This document shows, piece by piece, positions 1-8,523 of a stretch of DNA of 64,000 bases. The notes beneath the pieces were generated by a model. That model did not search any database and had not been told where the DNA came from. It saw only the letters and a program-made list of their open reading frames with translations. Position 1 is the stretch's first letter. Each line of letters begins with the position of its first letter. A program made the position numbers and the translations under genes. The stretch is from JAFEDN01 sp963712715 (GTDB taxonomy: Bacteria; Pseudomonadota; Gammaproteobacteria; Coxiellales; Coxiellaceae), in assembly GCA_963712715.1 (NCBI GenBank), contig CAVQJI010000009.1, positions 121,710 through 185,709 on the forward strand. The letters are read 5' to 3'.

Positions 1-299
1 AGCGGCAAAGCATAGCTGGCCGCTGCTACCAACGCCACCCCCCGTGCTTGACCCAGCTTCAAAGCGGTTTGCGCATTCTGGTTCATGAAAACCTGTTCAA
101 TAGCCACTTCATGCGGTTGATGGGTCTGGATAATAGTCAGTAGTTCCTGATGAATGTGCAATAGCCGCTGGCTCATATCGCCACCGCGGGCGGAGATATG
201 TCCATGAGTTAAACAGCTAAATTGCGCTGCACCGCTGATTTCAATCACCCCATAACCGGTGCGGACCGATCCTGGGTCAATTCCCAATATTCTTACCAT
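1..299 (-). CDS. ruvC: RuvC Holliday junction resolvase, N-terminal part (cut by window edge)
   Basis: RuvC is the endonuclease that cuts Holliday junctions together with the RuvAB branch-migration motor. The ATG is at 299 and the frame stays open to the window edge, giving about 99 residues. The start, MVRILGIDPGSVRTGYGVI, carries the family's first catalytic Asp (D7 in GIDPG), and the second acidic site is seen in VAIEQVFM. The rest of the protein lies outside the window. In most gammaproteobacteria ruvC directly follows yebC; here yebC is about 7.5 kb away on the same strand, with accessory genes between. Identification is secure. Confidence 0.95.
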   Translation of the reverse strand, partial: MVRILGIDPGSVRTGYGVIEISGAAQFSCLTHGHISARGGDMSQRLLHIHQELLTIIQTHQPHEVAIEQVFMNQNAQTALKLGQARGVALVAAASYALP

Positions 300-367
300 A
301 ATTTAGTCATCAAATTGTAACATAGTTGTGTTAGAGTGCTAAAAATTTAAATCAGGGAGCTTATATT

Positions 368-1474
368 GTGACAAGAAATTTTGAGCAGAAAGAAATCAAA
401 TGCGCTGGTGGAAAAATACTATTGGTGCGCGGCTTAACTTTGATTAACAGCCTGGTGGTGACAACCACCTATTTCCAGTCCGCCAACGATTTTCTCTGGC
501 ATAACAAGGTGGTGGACCATCAATTAACCCAAGGTAATGAGCGCTGGGAAATGTACCTGCTCGGAACGAGTTCGGTGATGTGCGCATTTGTGTTAGTGAG
601 TAATCAATTTGGCATGGTCAGCCATATCTCTAAATTTCTCAGGGAAGTCTGCGGCATGACAATGCCTAAAATCAAAAAATCAGATATATCGCGGCCAGTT
701 TTAGCGATCATCACGATCGGTGCGGCCTGCAAAGCGGTGATCAGTTCTTCTTCGCTGTTATCCAGCGTTCGTGATATTACCGGCGAATGGTGGTGGTCCA
801 GCGCCTGTTCCGCGATTTCCCTTATCGGGAACTTCGGCGCGACAGCAGTCGTGCTCCTCGAGCATACTGGCTGGCACGGTAACCGGCGGCCTTGCGTCGC
901 GAAGATTTGGGCTTGGGTGGTGGGGGTACTCTATGGGATCTCTCAAGGTTGCCTTTATTCTAACGCTCTCTTTAACCCCTTATTGCTCACCGGTGTATTA
1001 AAAGAGCGTCCATGGTTTGTGAGCGATTCAACCGGCAAACGGATTTTTTGGGCGAGCGCCTGGCCGCTGTTTGAATTTTCCGTTGGCTCTGGTCAGGTGA
1101 TATACGAGAAGACCTATAAAGTACTGGGCTCTGAAGGGGTGGAAGATAAAAGCCTTAGGCTTTCAAAATGTCAACAACGTTATCAAAACGGGCGGGGCGT
1201 GATGGCTTCGGGTTATCGAGTACTGGCGCTACTGGCCGCCGTGTTTTGTTTTTTCTATTTTATCAGCGGCGACAATTTGACGACGACAGGCATCATCACC
1301 GCGCTTTGTTCCTTAGCCGCGCCTGGAGTTATCGCGGTATTATATCCGTTTCCCCGGTCCCCCCGAGGTTCGGACATTTTCAAAAGTGCGGGAAATTACC
1401 GGCCATTACTCCCCATTAATGAGCCTGATGACGACAGCGACGATGAAGAATATTTGATTCCTTACCTGCCATGA
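368..1474 (+). CDS. Multi-pass membrane protein of unknown function
   Basis: Not recognised. The GTG start at 368 is preceded by AGGGAG about eight bases upstream. The 368-residue product has six to eight hydrophobic segments, roughly at residues 17-37, 63-83, 110-130, 143-164, 179-207, 279-300 and 307-328. A hydrophilic, very acidic tail follows (DDDSDDEEYLIPYLP). The acidic C-terminus resembles the glutamate/aspartate-rich ends of some Dot/Icm substrates, but that is only suggestive. The gene runs opposite to ruvC and to the zinc-finger gene, so it stands as a single transcription unit at the edge of the accessory block. Confidence 0.7.
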   Translation: MTRNFEQKEIKCAGGKILLVRGLTLINSLVVTTTYFQSANDFLWHNKVVDHQLTQGNERWEMYLLGTSSVMCAFVLVSNQFGMVSHISKFLREVCGMTMPKIKKSDISRPVLAIITIGAACKAVISSSSLLSSVRDITGEWWWSSACSAISLIGNFGATAVVLLEHTGWHGNRRPCVAKIWAWVVGVLYGISQGCLYSNALFNPLLLTGVLKERPWFVSDSTGKRIFWASAWPLFEFSVGSGQVIYEKTYKVLGSEGVEDKSLRLSKCQQRYQNGRGVMASGYRVLALLAAVFCFFYFISGDNLTTTGIITALCSLAAPGVIAVLYPFPRSPRGSDIFKSAGNYRPLLPINEPDDDSDDEEYLIPYLP

Positions 1475-1595
1475 ATTGTAAAAGGCCCTGGAATACTTTG
1501 TCGTCAGCAGAATTGATTAATTTTCTGTCAAAGAAAGAGTGCGTGACGTAGAATCATTTGCCATTTTGTTTGAAGAAGATGAGCTGGGAATTTGT

Positions 1596-3347
1596 CTAAA
1601 AAAGCTGGCCTTCTGATTCTGAGAGACTGGGTGTCGAAGCGCTGGACGTCGTCAGGGTGGCAGTTTGCAATTCACCTAAAAGTTCCTCACCGCGTTTTTC
1701 AACATGCATTCCCAAGGTCCATCTTTCGAAAAAATCCTGAACGGGATTGGAGCCCTGATTTTTTAGCTCCCGGTCGCTATGCAGGGCTTCAATCGCAGCC
1801 ACACAACTATCATAGTTATGACCTTGTAATAATTGAGCCAAATAATCCGTCCCCAGTGACGTAAACTCACTCAATAGATCTTTCATGTTGGCAGTACTGG
1901 TTTCTTTTGATTTCTCGAGCCAGTTCTTAATTTTAAGATAACCTAATTGAGCCAACTTTTCTGCAATCGCCACACTTAAAGGCCCTGAGGAATTTTCCTT
2001 TTCTTCCGGAATTTGGGTACTGGCCACCATGAATTCTTCAAGCCCTGCCGCTTGAGAGGCCTCGTGAATTTGACTCAGGACTTCTCCTTGAATCTCATGG
2101 TTTAAAGGATCTATAATAACAAGGGTCTTATCAATCACCATATTCACGATAAAATGGCTTCCTGATGAAGCTCCCCAGGCTCGGCAAATGGCGCAAACTA
2201 AAGCAGGATTGTTTGTCATTACCTCCGAAAAAATTTTCATTACTGTAAGAGTCGTACGCTGCAAATTTTTTATTTCACCGGATTTATCTTCAGGCTGGAC
2301 AAATAAAAATACCGGTGGATTTTGTTTCAAAGCTAATTCCGCCGGCGGCTGAAGTAAGTTTGTTATTTTTTGATTATCATATCCACCGGTTTGTTCTTTA
2401 TTGTATTGTGCATATAAGCCTCCGCTCGCTAACACACTATCCTGGATTGAAGTGGAATACGTGTTATAGACCTCTAGATACGGGACGGTCCCTGTATGCA
2501 TTCTTTGTATATGCTGCTTTAAATTATTTTTCTCAGGAAACCTCTTCAGACACGTTCGCTCAGGACATTGGTAAGGTTTCACACCGGTATGGGATCTCAA
2601 ATGACGCTCTAAGGAGGATGCGTCAGGAAAATTATTTTTATTACAAAACTCACAAGCATAGCATGTTTCCGTATGAGTCTTTTTATGACGATTGAGTGTG
2701 TACTGTTTACCGTAGCTCTTGTTGCAATCTGGGAAATCACACTTATGTCTTTTTTCCTGTGAACCTTTCTTTCCCATTCGAAGGTAGGGGTGATGCTTAT
2801 TTTGCAGCGGTATATATCTATTTTTCATTGGCTGGAATGGAGACGGCGTTACTCTTTCTAACGCCATCAGAGAATCGATATCTTCTTTAAGATTCCATGC
2901 AGAAGGGTCAGGCATTTCCGCCATTGAGTTAAGGGAATCGCTAGTTTGCAACCCCGAAGAAAAGAAAGGGGCGACAGTGATGGGAGTTTCCAAATAACAA
3001 AGACCTTGTACAGCTGCGGATTCCAAAGTATCGATAGAAGAAATCGACGTTTTAAGCGCTTCGTTGTTATAATTTTCCCCGTGCTTAATTTTCATATGCG
3101 ATTTTAAATTGTTTAATTCTGAGAACGCTTTTCCACAAGTTAAAGTATGTGTGCAAGGAAAAGGTTTCTCACCCGTATGACTTCGTATATGACGCGATAA
3201 AGCAGAATTTTCGCTAAACTTTTTGCTACAACATGGACAGGGAAGACAATCCTTTCCTGTATGAATTTTTTTATGGCGATTGAGTGTAAATTGTTTACCA
3301 TAATGTTTGGTACAACCTGGGAAATCACACGAAAAACTTTGCCGCAT
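1596..3347 (-). CDS. Eukaryotic-type C2H2 zinc-finger protein with degenerate Ulp1-like C-terminal domain
   Basis: 583 residues. Two clusters of three C2H2 fingers are visible. Cluster 1 has C7/C12/H25/H29, C37/C40/H53/H57 and C65/C71/H84/H89. Cluster 2 has C203/C208/H221/H225, C232/C235/H249/H253 and C261/C266/H279/H284. A canonical TGEKP linker follows finger 2. The clusters are near copies of each other, which indicates internal duplication. Residues about 330-470 resemble a CE-clan (Ulp1/C48) peptidase: H398 in GSHFIVNMV, D413 in IIDP, Q445, then NSSGPLSVAIAEKL where the family has a Cys before Gly. That position is Ser454, so proteolysis is doubtful. The C-terminus is Ser/Thr-rich after an EELLGEL patch. 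A nuclear effector role is inferred. Flanked by Sel1 and membrane-protein genes. Confidence 0.85.
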   Translation of the reverse strand: MRQSFSCDFPGCTKHYGKQFTLNRHKKIHTGKDCLPCPCCSKKFSENSALSRHIRSHTGEKPFPCTHTLTCGKAFSELNNLKSHMKIKHGENYNNEALKTSISSIDTLESAAVQGLCYLETPITVAPFFSSGLQTSDSLNSMAEMPDPSAWNLKEDIDSLMALERVTPSPFQPMKNRYIPLQNKHHPYLRMGKKGSQEKRHKCDFPDCNKSYGKQYTLNRHKKTHTETCYACEFCNKNNFPDASSLERHLRSHTGVKPYQCPERTCLKRFPEKNNLKQHIQRMHTGTVPYLEVYNTYSTSIQDSVLASGGLYAQYNKEQTGGYDNQKITNLLQPPAELALKQNPPVFLFVQPEDKSGEIKNLQRTTLTVMKIFSEVMTNNPALVCAICRAWGASSGSHFIVNMVIDKTLVIIDPLNHEIQGEVLSQIHEASQAAGLEEFMVASTQIPEEKENSSGPLSVAIAEKLAQLGYLKIKNWLEKSKETSTANMKDLLSEFTSLGTDYLAQLLQGHNYDSCVAAIEALHSDRELKNQGSNPVQDFFERWTLGMHVEKRGEELLGELQTATLTTSSASTPSLSESEGQLF

Positions 3348-3368
3348 AAATCACCTCGTAAGTATATA

Positions 3369-3872
3369 TTAAGGATTTGTTTCGCATATATGTTTAGAAT
3401 TATTAACCTTCTTCTGATGAGTGCGTGGAATTAGTAAAGATAAATTGGATAAAAGAGCAGTGTTTGAAGGAATAACCGATGGTAAACTCACTGTTGATGA
3501 GTCTGTGCTGCTGGACGAAGACGAGTTAAGCACATCCTGGTAATGTGTCAGAGTAGCTTGTTTAATTAAAGATTCCAAATGACTTGCTGCGAGCAGGTTT
3601 CCTTGACTGGCTGCCGAGTGGAACCACTTCTTTGCTTCTATGACATCCTGTTCAACCCCTATTCCCCATTCATAACAGATGCCTAATTCGCACTGGGCCT
3701 CAGGATGCCCTTGATCAGCTGCTAAACGCATCCATTTCGCCGCTTCTGCTAAACGCAACGATTTTGCCACTTCTTTTCCATCTCTTGCGATAATACCCTT
3801 GCTCAATTTATAGCTTAAACCTAATTTGTATTGGCTGTTAGCTAACGTTAAATCTTTAACGTCATTCAACAA
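3369..3872 (-). CDS. Sel1-repeat fragment, probably the frameshifted 3' part of the adjacent Sel1 gene
   Basis: This frame encodes Sel1 motifs (AAKWMRLAADQGHPEAQCELG, then AKKWFHSAASQGN), followed by a poly-Ser stretch and a short basic tail. The only start in frame near 3872 is a TTG with no ribosome-binding site. The frame remains open upstream as far as 3963, overlapping the end of the 3925-5295 gene. Removing one A from the AAAA run near 3958-3961 would join the two into a single protein of about 641 residues. It is therefore more likely the 3' part of one split gene than an independent gene. Sel1 repeats are alpha-helical protein-binding modules, common in Legionella and Coxiella effectors. 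Confidence 0.6.
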   Translation of the reverse strand: MLNDVKDLTLANSQYKLGLSYKLSKGIIARDGKEVAKSLRLAEAAKWMRLAADQGHPEAQCELGICYEWGIGVEQDVIEAKKWFHSAASQGNLLAASHLESLIKQATLTHYQDVLNSSSSSSTDSSTVSLPSVIPSNTALLSNLSLLIPRTHQKKVNNSKHICETNP

Positions 3873-3924
3873 GGGTTGTGTAACATGTGTTTGCTCTTTT
3901 TGGATCGGTAGGGGGTCAACATGA

Positions 3925-5295
3925 TCAGAAGGAACCGTGGATGAAAAGATACTCAGGTCCTTTTAGGTTGTCGCGCCGATTCTCAGCCAAAGGGGCAACG
4001 AAACTGGATTTTTTGTTCAATTTCGCCTTCGCAGCTAAATGGCCCCTCTCGGCGGCAGCTCTGTAGTAGTAACTGGCTGTTTTGGCATTGGTGCGTACAC
4101 CATATTTACCCTGTTCGTAATAACTACCTAAGTGGAATTGAGCTTCCTTCAGTCCCGCTTCAGCAGCCGAGTGAATCAATTGGATTCCAGCCGCTTCATC
4201 ACGCTGAAAGCCTGAGGACCCCTCGAGATACAGATTGCCTAAAATGAATTTAGCCACGATATGGTCTGCCTGAGCAGCCAATTGGAACCATTTTCCGGCG
4301 AGTTGCTGATTGGGTTCAATCCCGCCTGATCCCTTCGAATAACAGATGCCTAAATTAAATTGGGCCGATTCGTTTCCAGCGTTGGCAGATTGCTCAAAAT
4401 ATTTCAGGGCGAGCTGCGTGTCTTTTTCGACGCCAATACCCTGGAGATAACAAAACCCTAAATTTAATTGGGCTTCGTCAAAGCCTGCCTCAGCAGCTAA
4501 GTTATAAAACCTGACGGCTTCCTTTTCATCTTTGATAACGCCCTCATAACCATGCTCATAACACATCCCCAGAACATGCCAGGCATAGGGTCGGTTATTT
4601 TTAGCCGCTAATTTAAATAATCGAACTGCTTCTGTTTCTTTTGTCACTGGATTTATCGCGGGAGCCCCACTAAACCTTCCACAAGAGGATAAATAAAATT
4701 GAGCCTGGGGATTCTTTTTGGCTGCTTTCTGAAAAGATTCCAGTGCTTTTTCCCAATTTTTTTTGACACTCTGCTCACCATAGTAATGTTTTAAACCTGA
4801 TTCAAATTCTTCCTCTGCTGCTTTTTCTTCGTGTTTTTCCTCACGCTTTGATTCTATGACGTTGAGAAATTCTGAGTCTAAAAATAATGAGCTTGTCGGC
4901 GGGAGGGAACTGGATGAATGGCTGGTACTTGCCGGCGTACTTGAGGAAAGTGAAACTGAATCGCTGGATGATGAACTGGAAATTCTTGAGGAACCGGGAG
5001 CCTGATTAGTATGCACTTGCGAAGGTGCTTTTAATGAAATCAGAGCATCAAGCGCATCCGTAATTTTGGAATCTAAAGATGTATTTGCCCCAGTTTGAGG
5101 AGTAGATAATGCGGTTTGTCCTATCATTCCTGCCACAGTGTTATTATTTGAATATGTACCGGATGTTCTCAGGTTAAGGTTAAACCGGTGCAAATTGAAT
5201 GTGATTGCAGGGGCAGGATAGTCAGTGTTTTGCTTTGGTTGTTTTAATTTATTTTGAGTACTATTTTTTTCAGTAAAATCTTTACGTTTACTCAT
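3925..5295 (-). CDS. Sel1-repeat (TPR-like) protein with Ser-rich N-terminal region
   Basis: 456 residues as read. The first 160 are low-complexity and Ser-rich (runs of SSSSS) and begin with the basic patch MSKRKDF. Residues about 163-430 hold roughly seven Sel1 units of 36-40 residues with the usual A..W/Y...AA..G...AQ..LG pattern, for example LAAEAGFDEAQLNLGFCY. Sel1 repeats form solenoids that bind other proteins. There is no signal peptide. The reading frame ends with GPEYLFIHGSF just after a probable frameshift; the next frame continues into more Sel1 repeats (3369-3872). Host-directed function is plausible from the neighbourhood but not shown. Confidence 0.8.
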   Translation of the reverse strand: MSKRKDFTEKNSTQNKLKQPKQNTDYPAPAITFNLHRFNLNLRTSGTYSNNNTVAGMIGQTALSTPQTGANTSLDSKITDALDALISLKAPSQVHTNQAPGSSRISSSSSSDSVSLSSSTPASTSHSSSSLPPTSSLFLDSEFLNVIESKREEKHEEKAAEEEFESGLKHYYGEQSVKKNWEKALESFQKAAKKNPQAQFYLSSCGRFSGAPAINPVTKETEAVRLFKLAAKNNRPYAWHVLGMCYEHGYEGVIKDEKEAVRFYNLAAEAGFDEAQLNLGFCYLQGIGVEKDTQLALKYFEQSANAGNESAQFNLGICYSKGSGGIEPNQQLAGKWFQLAAQADHIVAKFILGNLYLEGSSGFQRDEAAGIQLIHSAAEAGLKEAQFHLGSYYEQGKYGVRTNAKTASYYYRAAAERGHLAAKAKLNKKSSFVAPLAENRRDNLKGPEYLFIHGSF

Positions 5296-5418
5296 AAGCT
5301 AAAGCTCTTTTAATGTTAATTATTAGATTCAATTATTTTGGTGATTGTAGCAATTGTAACCCTTTCCCGATCCTTGTCAATAGCCCCTACTCGATAGCCC
5401 TGCTCGATAGCCCTGGGT

Positions 5419-5583
5419 GGCCAGGCCATTGTTCAGGGAGTTGGCGGCGCCTGGAAAGATTTGATGGATAATGTGAACTCAATGGCGAGTAATTTAACCG
5501 CTCAGGTGCGAAGTATCGCTAAAGTAGTGACGGCTGTGGCGAACGGTGATCTCAAGCGTAAATTAGTATTGGAGAAGCCGCTT
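5419..5583 (+). pseudogene. Fragment of a tandem-HAMP hybrid histidine kinase
   Basis: One frame of this otherwise geneless stretch translates to about 55 residues with the unmistakable HAMP-array signature: GGAWKDLMDNVNSMASNLT followed by AQVRSIAKVVTAVANGDL. Large hybrid sensor kinases carry many such HAMP units in series. There is no start codon or kinase domain, and the frame ends in the neighbouring gene, so this is a relic left by deletion. Just upstream, the short motif CTCGATAGCCC occurs twice in tandem (about 5391-5414). Confidence 0.75.
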
Positions 5584-5587
5584 ACAA

Positions 5588-7330
5588 TTAATTGCGTTGT
5601 GCCCCGCTGGCTGCGTTGATACCTGGAGTTGAAAGCTCAATCTTTTCCAGCATGATGTTATATAGTTGATCCCGCATTCTATCCAGTTTTTGCGTCCAAT
5701 AAACTTTATCGGCGCCCTCTACTTTGGAATGTATCTGCAATATGGCCTGGTTTATTTTATTCTTAAGTTGTTCCAGAAGGGCATAATCCTCAAAATTCTC
5801 CACAGTTAAGCGCCCGGAGTGGCTAACGAGTTTTTTTGCCTCAGGATAAAATTCCTTTAAAATAAGAGCGACGGTTTCTGATTTGCTGGGACTATTCATA
5901 TAACGAACTATGTCAGTCAAATTCGCTTGTAATAATGATCTACAAGTTTGATCCTTAGATTGGGTAAACAAATTATAGGTATAATTCATTTCAGGAGCTC
6001 TATACTCTTTTACCTCGGTATATAAGTTTTTTACAACTTCATCACCTAAAAAGCCAGTAATGCATTTATACTCTGCCGCAGTCGGTCTAAATTTACCTTC
6101 GGCTAATAACTTTTCTAGCAAATGGATAAACATCTTATCAAAAGCTATCGGTGTGATACCATGATATCTGTCACGTACAGAATTCTTCATTATACCGATA
6201 AATTTCTTAATTTCTGGAGTTATTTTTTGAGAAGAGTATATTGAAGTTAGGAATGAGGGAAAGTAGAAATTCAACAAAGGATCTATCCGGTTCATATTAA
6301 AGAAACACAGTAGATATAATATTTCCTGATGGTTTTCAATCCAATATTCTGCAATGATATCGCCAAGGACCTTTGGAAATAATTTATTGAGAATGGCTGT
6401 AGGATTATTGTGACTTGACGTGAATTCTGAAAAAAGTTTTAATATAGACTCCTGTTTTAGACCGGTTTGATTTCCTAACCGTATTAAAGGTCTCCCTTGA
6501 TGATGTTTGTGTTCATCGTCGATAATTTGCGTTAAAGAGACAATTTTACGTTTAGCTATTTCATCTTGTTCTTCAAAAGGTATTGGAAATAATTCTTGAG
6601 GAAACTTTTCTTTACTAATTTGACCACTTAAAATATTACCGCTCCAACAATAATGGCTATATTTAATCGAACCTTTTTGTTCTTCGATAAAAATTTTATC
6701 TGAGTTAATAGTTTTAGATAGTTCGGATTTTTTAACAGTGGATAGCCAACGCACGGAATATCCATCTAATTGGAGGCCGAACTCGAGAAGTAAAGAGATG
6801 ATTCCTTTAGATGGGTTAGGATTTTTACATACCTTTAGATACAAAGTGAGGGGAGGAGCAATTGATGGATGAAGTTCATAAATAGGCACACCAGCTAACA
6901 GTAAAAGTCTTACCATTTCAAAATTGTTATTTTTAACAGCGAACTGGATAAGCCCTTCAGGTAAAAAAGATATCCAACAGGAGCCCAATGAATTTAAGAT
7001 TTCCTCAGTCAAAAATAAGTTGTTATTTATTACGGCTTCTTCTATTAACCGAGCAAGAGCTACGAAATTTCTGTCGGCAAAGGCAAAAAAATCGAAGTCA
7101 AAAGAAAGATCGCCATCCTTATTGGGCTTTTTCAGGCCTTGGGAAAGTATTTTTACCGTCATCTGGATGACGTTTATACCGATTTTATCTTCCTCCAATA
7201 ATTGGCAAACTTTATTCGTTTCATTTTTTATTATTAACTTTAATTTTTCTTCCTTTATCTTCAGACTGTCACCGTCATATTCTTTTAGGAGGGCTGCCAG
7301 TAGTTTTGCTTCAAATTCAGGGTTACGCAT
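5588..7330 (-). CDS. Large protein of unknown function with a short ankyrin-like segment
   Basis: 580 residues, no signal peptide or membrane segment. Residues about 104-195 look like degenerate ankyrin repeats (LIQFAVKNNNFEMVRLLLLAG, then IISLLLEFGLQLDG). The rest is helical, charged and not recognised. The gene sits among Sel1, zinc-finger and ankyrin genes, and its high AT content matches that accessory block rather than the neighbouring yebC-aspS operon. A candidate effector, by context only. The ATG at 7330 is the first available start and is taken as given. Confidence 0.6.
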   Translation of the reverse strand: MRNPEFEAKLLAALLKEYDGDSLKIKEEKLKLIIKNETNKVCQLLEEDKIGINVIQMTVKILSQGLKKPNKDGDLSFDFDFFAFADRNFVALARLIEEAVINNNLFLTEEILNSLGSCWISFLPEGLIQFAVKNNNFEMVRLLLLAGVPIYELHPSIAPPLTLYLKVCKNPNPSKGIISLLLEFGLQLDGYSVRWLSTVKKSELSKTINSDKIFIEEQKGSIKYSHYCWSGNILSGQISKEKFPQELFPIPFEEQDEIAKRKIVSLTQIIDDEHKHHQGRPLIRLGNQTGLKQESILKLFSEFTSSHNNPTAILNKLFPKVLGDIIAEYWIENHQEILYLLCFFNMNRIDPLLNFYFPSFLTSIYSSQKITPEIKKFIGIMKNSVRDRYHGITPIAFDKMFIHLLEKLLAEGKFRPTAAEYKCITGFLGDEVVKNLYTEVKEYRAPEMNYTYNLFTQSKDQTCRSLLQANLTDIVRYMNSPSKSETVALILKEFYPEAKKLVSHSGRLTVENFEDYALLEQLKNKINQAILQIHSKVEGADKVYWTQKLDRMRDQLYNIMLEKIELSTPGINAASGAQRN

Positions 7331-7456
7331 TTTATTTTCTCTTCGAATACAGTTTTTAGTAGGATAAAAAAGAACTTACGTTTCTCAAATAAGATTCGCA
7401 TATTAAATGTAAATTATTAAGGTTTTCTTAAATGTAGGCTCTATGATAACTTATTC

Positions 7457-7768
7457 TTAATCGTGCAATGCCGCTTCAACCACTTTAGGGTTTTTGGCAA
7501 TAACAGTGAGGTAAGCCCTGGCGGCACCTTCGGGTTGGCGCACCCCTTGTTCCCATTTTTCCAGGGTACGGAGGGAGAACCCAAAGTGTTGTGCGAACTC
7601 ATTACGCGTCATGTGCAATTTAATTCGGATGGCGCGCACGTTCACCTGTTTCGGGACTTTGATTTTATGAGTCCTGGTTCCTCTGGTTTGTCCTTTTGCA
7701 TACGCCAGCGCCTCTTCAGCGCCTTTCAATAAACTTTTTCCAACCTTGCTCATATCGAATTTTTCCAT
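7457..7768 (-). CDS. XRE-family HTH protein, HigA/NadS-like orphan antitoxin
   Basis: 103 residues. The C-terminal half is a Cro/C1-type helix-turn-helix: IRIKLHMTRNEFAQHFGFS, then TLEKWEQGVRQPEG, the form typical of HigA/NadS antitoxins of the HigBA class. The N-terminal 30 residues are a short helical extension. A ribosome-binding site (AGGAG, AGGT) lies upstream of the ATG. It is 31 bases downstream of yebC on the same strand, and no toxin-like ORF lies on either side, so it appears orphaned. It probably binds DNA; its target is unknown. Confidence 0.75.
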   Translation of the reverse strand: MEKFDMSKVGKSLLKGAEEALAYAKGQTRGTRTHKIKVPKQVNVRAIRIKLHMTRNEFAQHFGFSLRTLEKWEQGVRQPEGAARAYLTVIAKNPKVVEAALHD

Positions 7769-7799
7769 AAAATTACCTGGCTCCTCTCATATGATGGCT

Positions 7800-8519
7800 T
7801 TAGAAGTCAGCGTTGGTATAGACCTGCTGAACATCGTCAAGATCGTCCAGCATATCGGTGAGCGCGATTAATTGCTGGGATTGTTCATCCGTGAGTGGCG
7901 CTTTCACACTGGCTAGCCAGGTAATTTCGGCATAAGGGGTGGTGAGACCGGTGGCGCTCAGAGCAGTTTTTACGGCGTCAAAATGTTCAGGGGTGGTAAT
8001 GACATCGATGGAATCGTCATCATTATGCGCCACGTCCTCCGCTCCGGCATCCAGAGCGATTTCCAGAATTTTATTTTCATCAACGCCGGAAGGGAAGCTG
8101 AGAATGCCTGCCTGCCGGAACAGATAAGATACCGATCCGGTAGTCCCTAAATTACCACCGGTTTTTGTAAACGCATGCCGGACTTCGCCGACGGTGCGGT
8201 TTTTATTATCCGTTAAACAATCGACAATGACGGCGACGCCAAACGGACCGTATCCTTCATAACGGATCTCCAGCATTTGTTCGCCGTCGCTTTCGCCGCT
8301 GCCGCGTTTAATGGCGCGTGTAATCGTGTCCTTGGTCATGTTATTCCCAAGAGCTTTATCAATGGCCACGCGTAAACGGGGGTTGGAGTCAGGATCGGGT
8401 CCGCTTTGCCGCGCGGCGGTAGTGATCTCGCGGATCAGCTTCGTAAAAATTTTACCGCGCTTTGAATCTTGACCCGCCTTGCGGTGCATAATATTTTTAA
8501 ACTGACTATGACCAGCCAT
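7800..8519 (-). CDS. yebC: YebC/TACO1 family protein
   Basis: 239 residues, normal length. The start MAGHSQFKNIMHRKAGQDSK matches the family signature, and conserved blocks such as NPRLRVAIDKALGNNM and YEGYGPFGVAVIVD follow. YebC-family proteins have been described as transcription regulators and, for some members, as ribosome-associated factors easing translation through difficult proline-rich stretches. It begins four bases after the aspS stop, so the two are probably co-transcribed. The usual next gene, ruvC, has been displaced by the accessory block. Confidence 0.95.
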   Translation of the reverse strand: MAGHSQFKNIMHRKAGQDSKRGKIFTKLIREITTAARQSGPDPDSNPRLRVAIDKALGNNMTKDTITRAIKRGSGESDGEQMLEIRYEGYGPFGVAVIVDCLTDNKNRTVGEVRHAFTKTGGNLGTTGSVSYLFRQAGILSFPSGVDENKILEIALDAGAEDVAHNDDDSIDVITTPEHFDAVKTALSATGLTTPYAEITWLASVKAPLTDEQSQQLIALTDMLDDLDDVQQVYTNADF

Positions 8520-8523
8520 ATCA

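Noticed and set aside
1530..1595. Short open stretch downstream of the first membrane-protein gene (VRDVESFAILFEEDELG)
   Set aside because: No start, no recognisable family, and too short to distinguish from chance.
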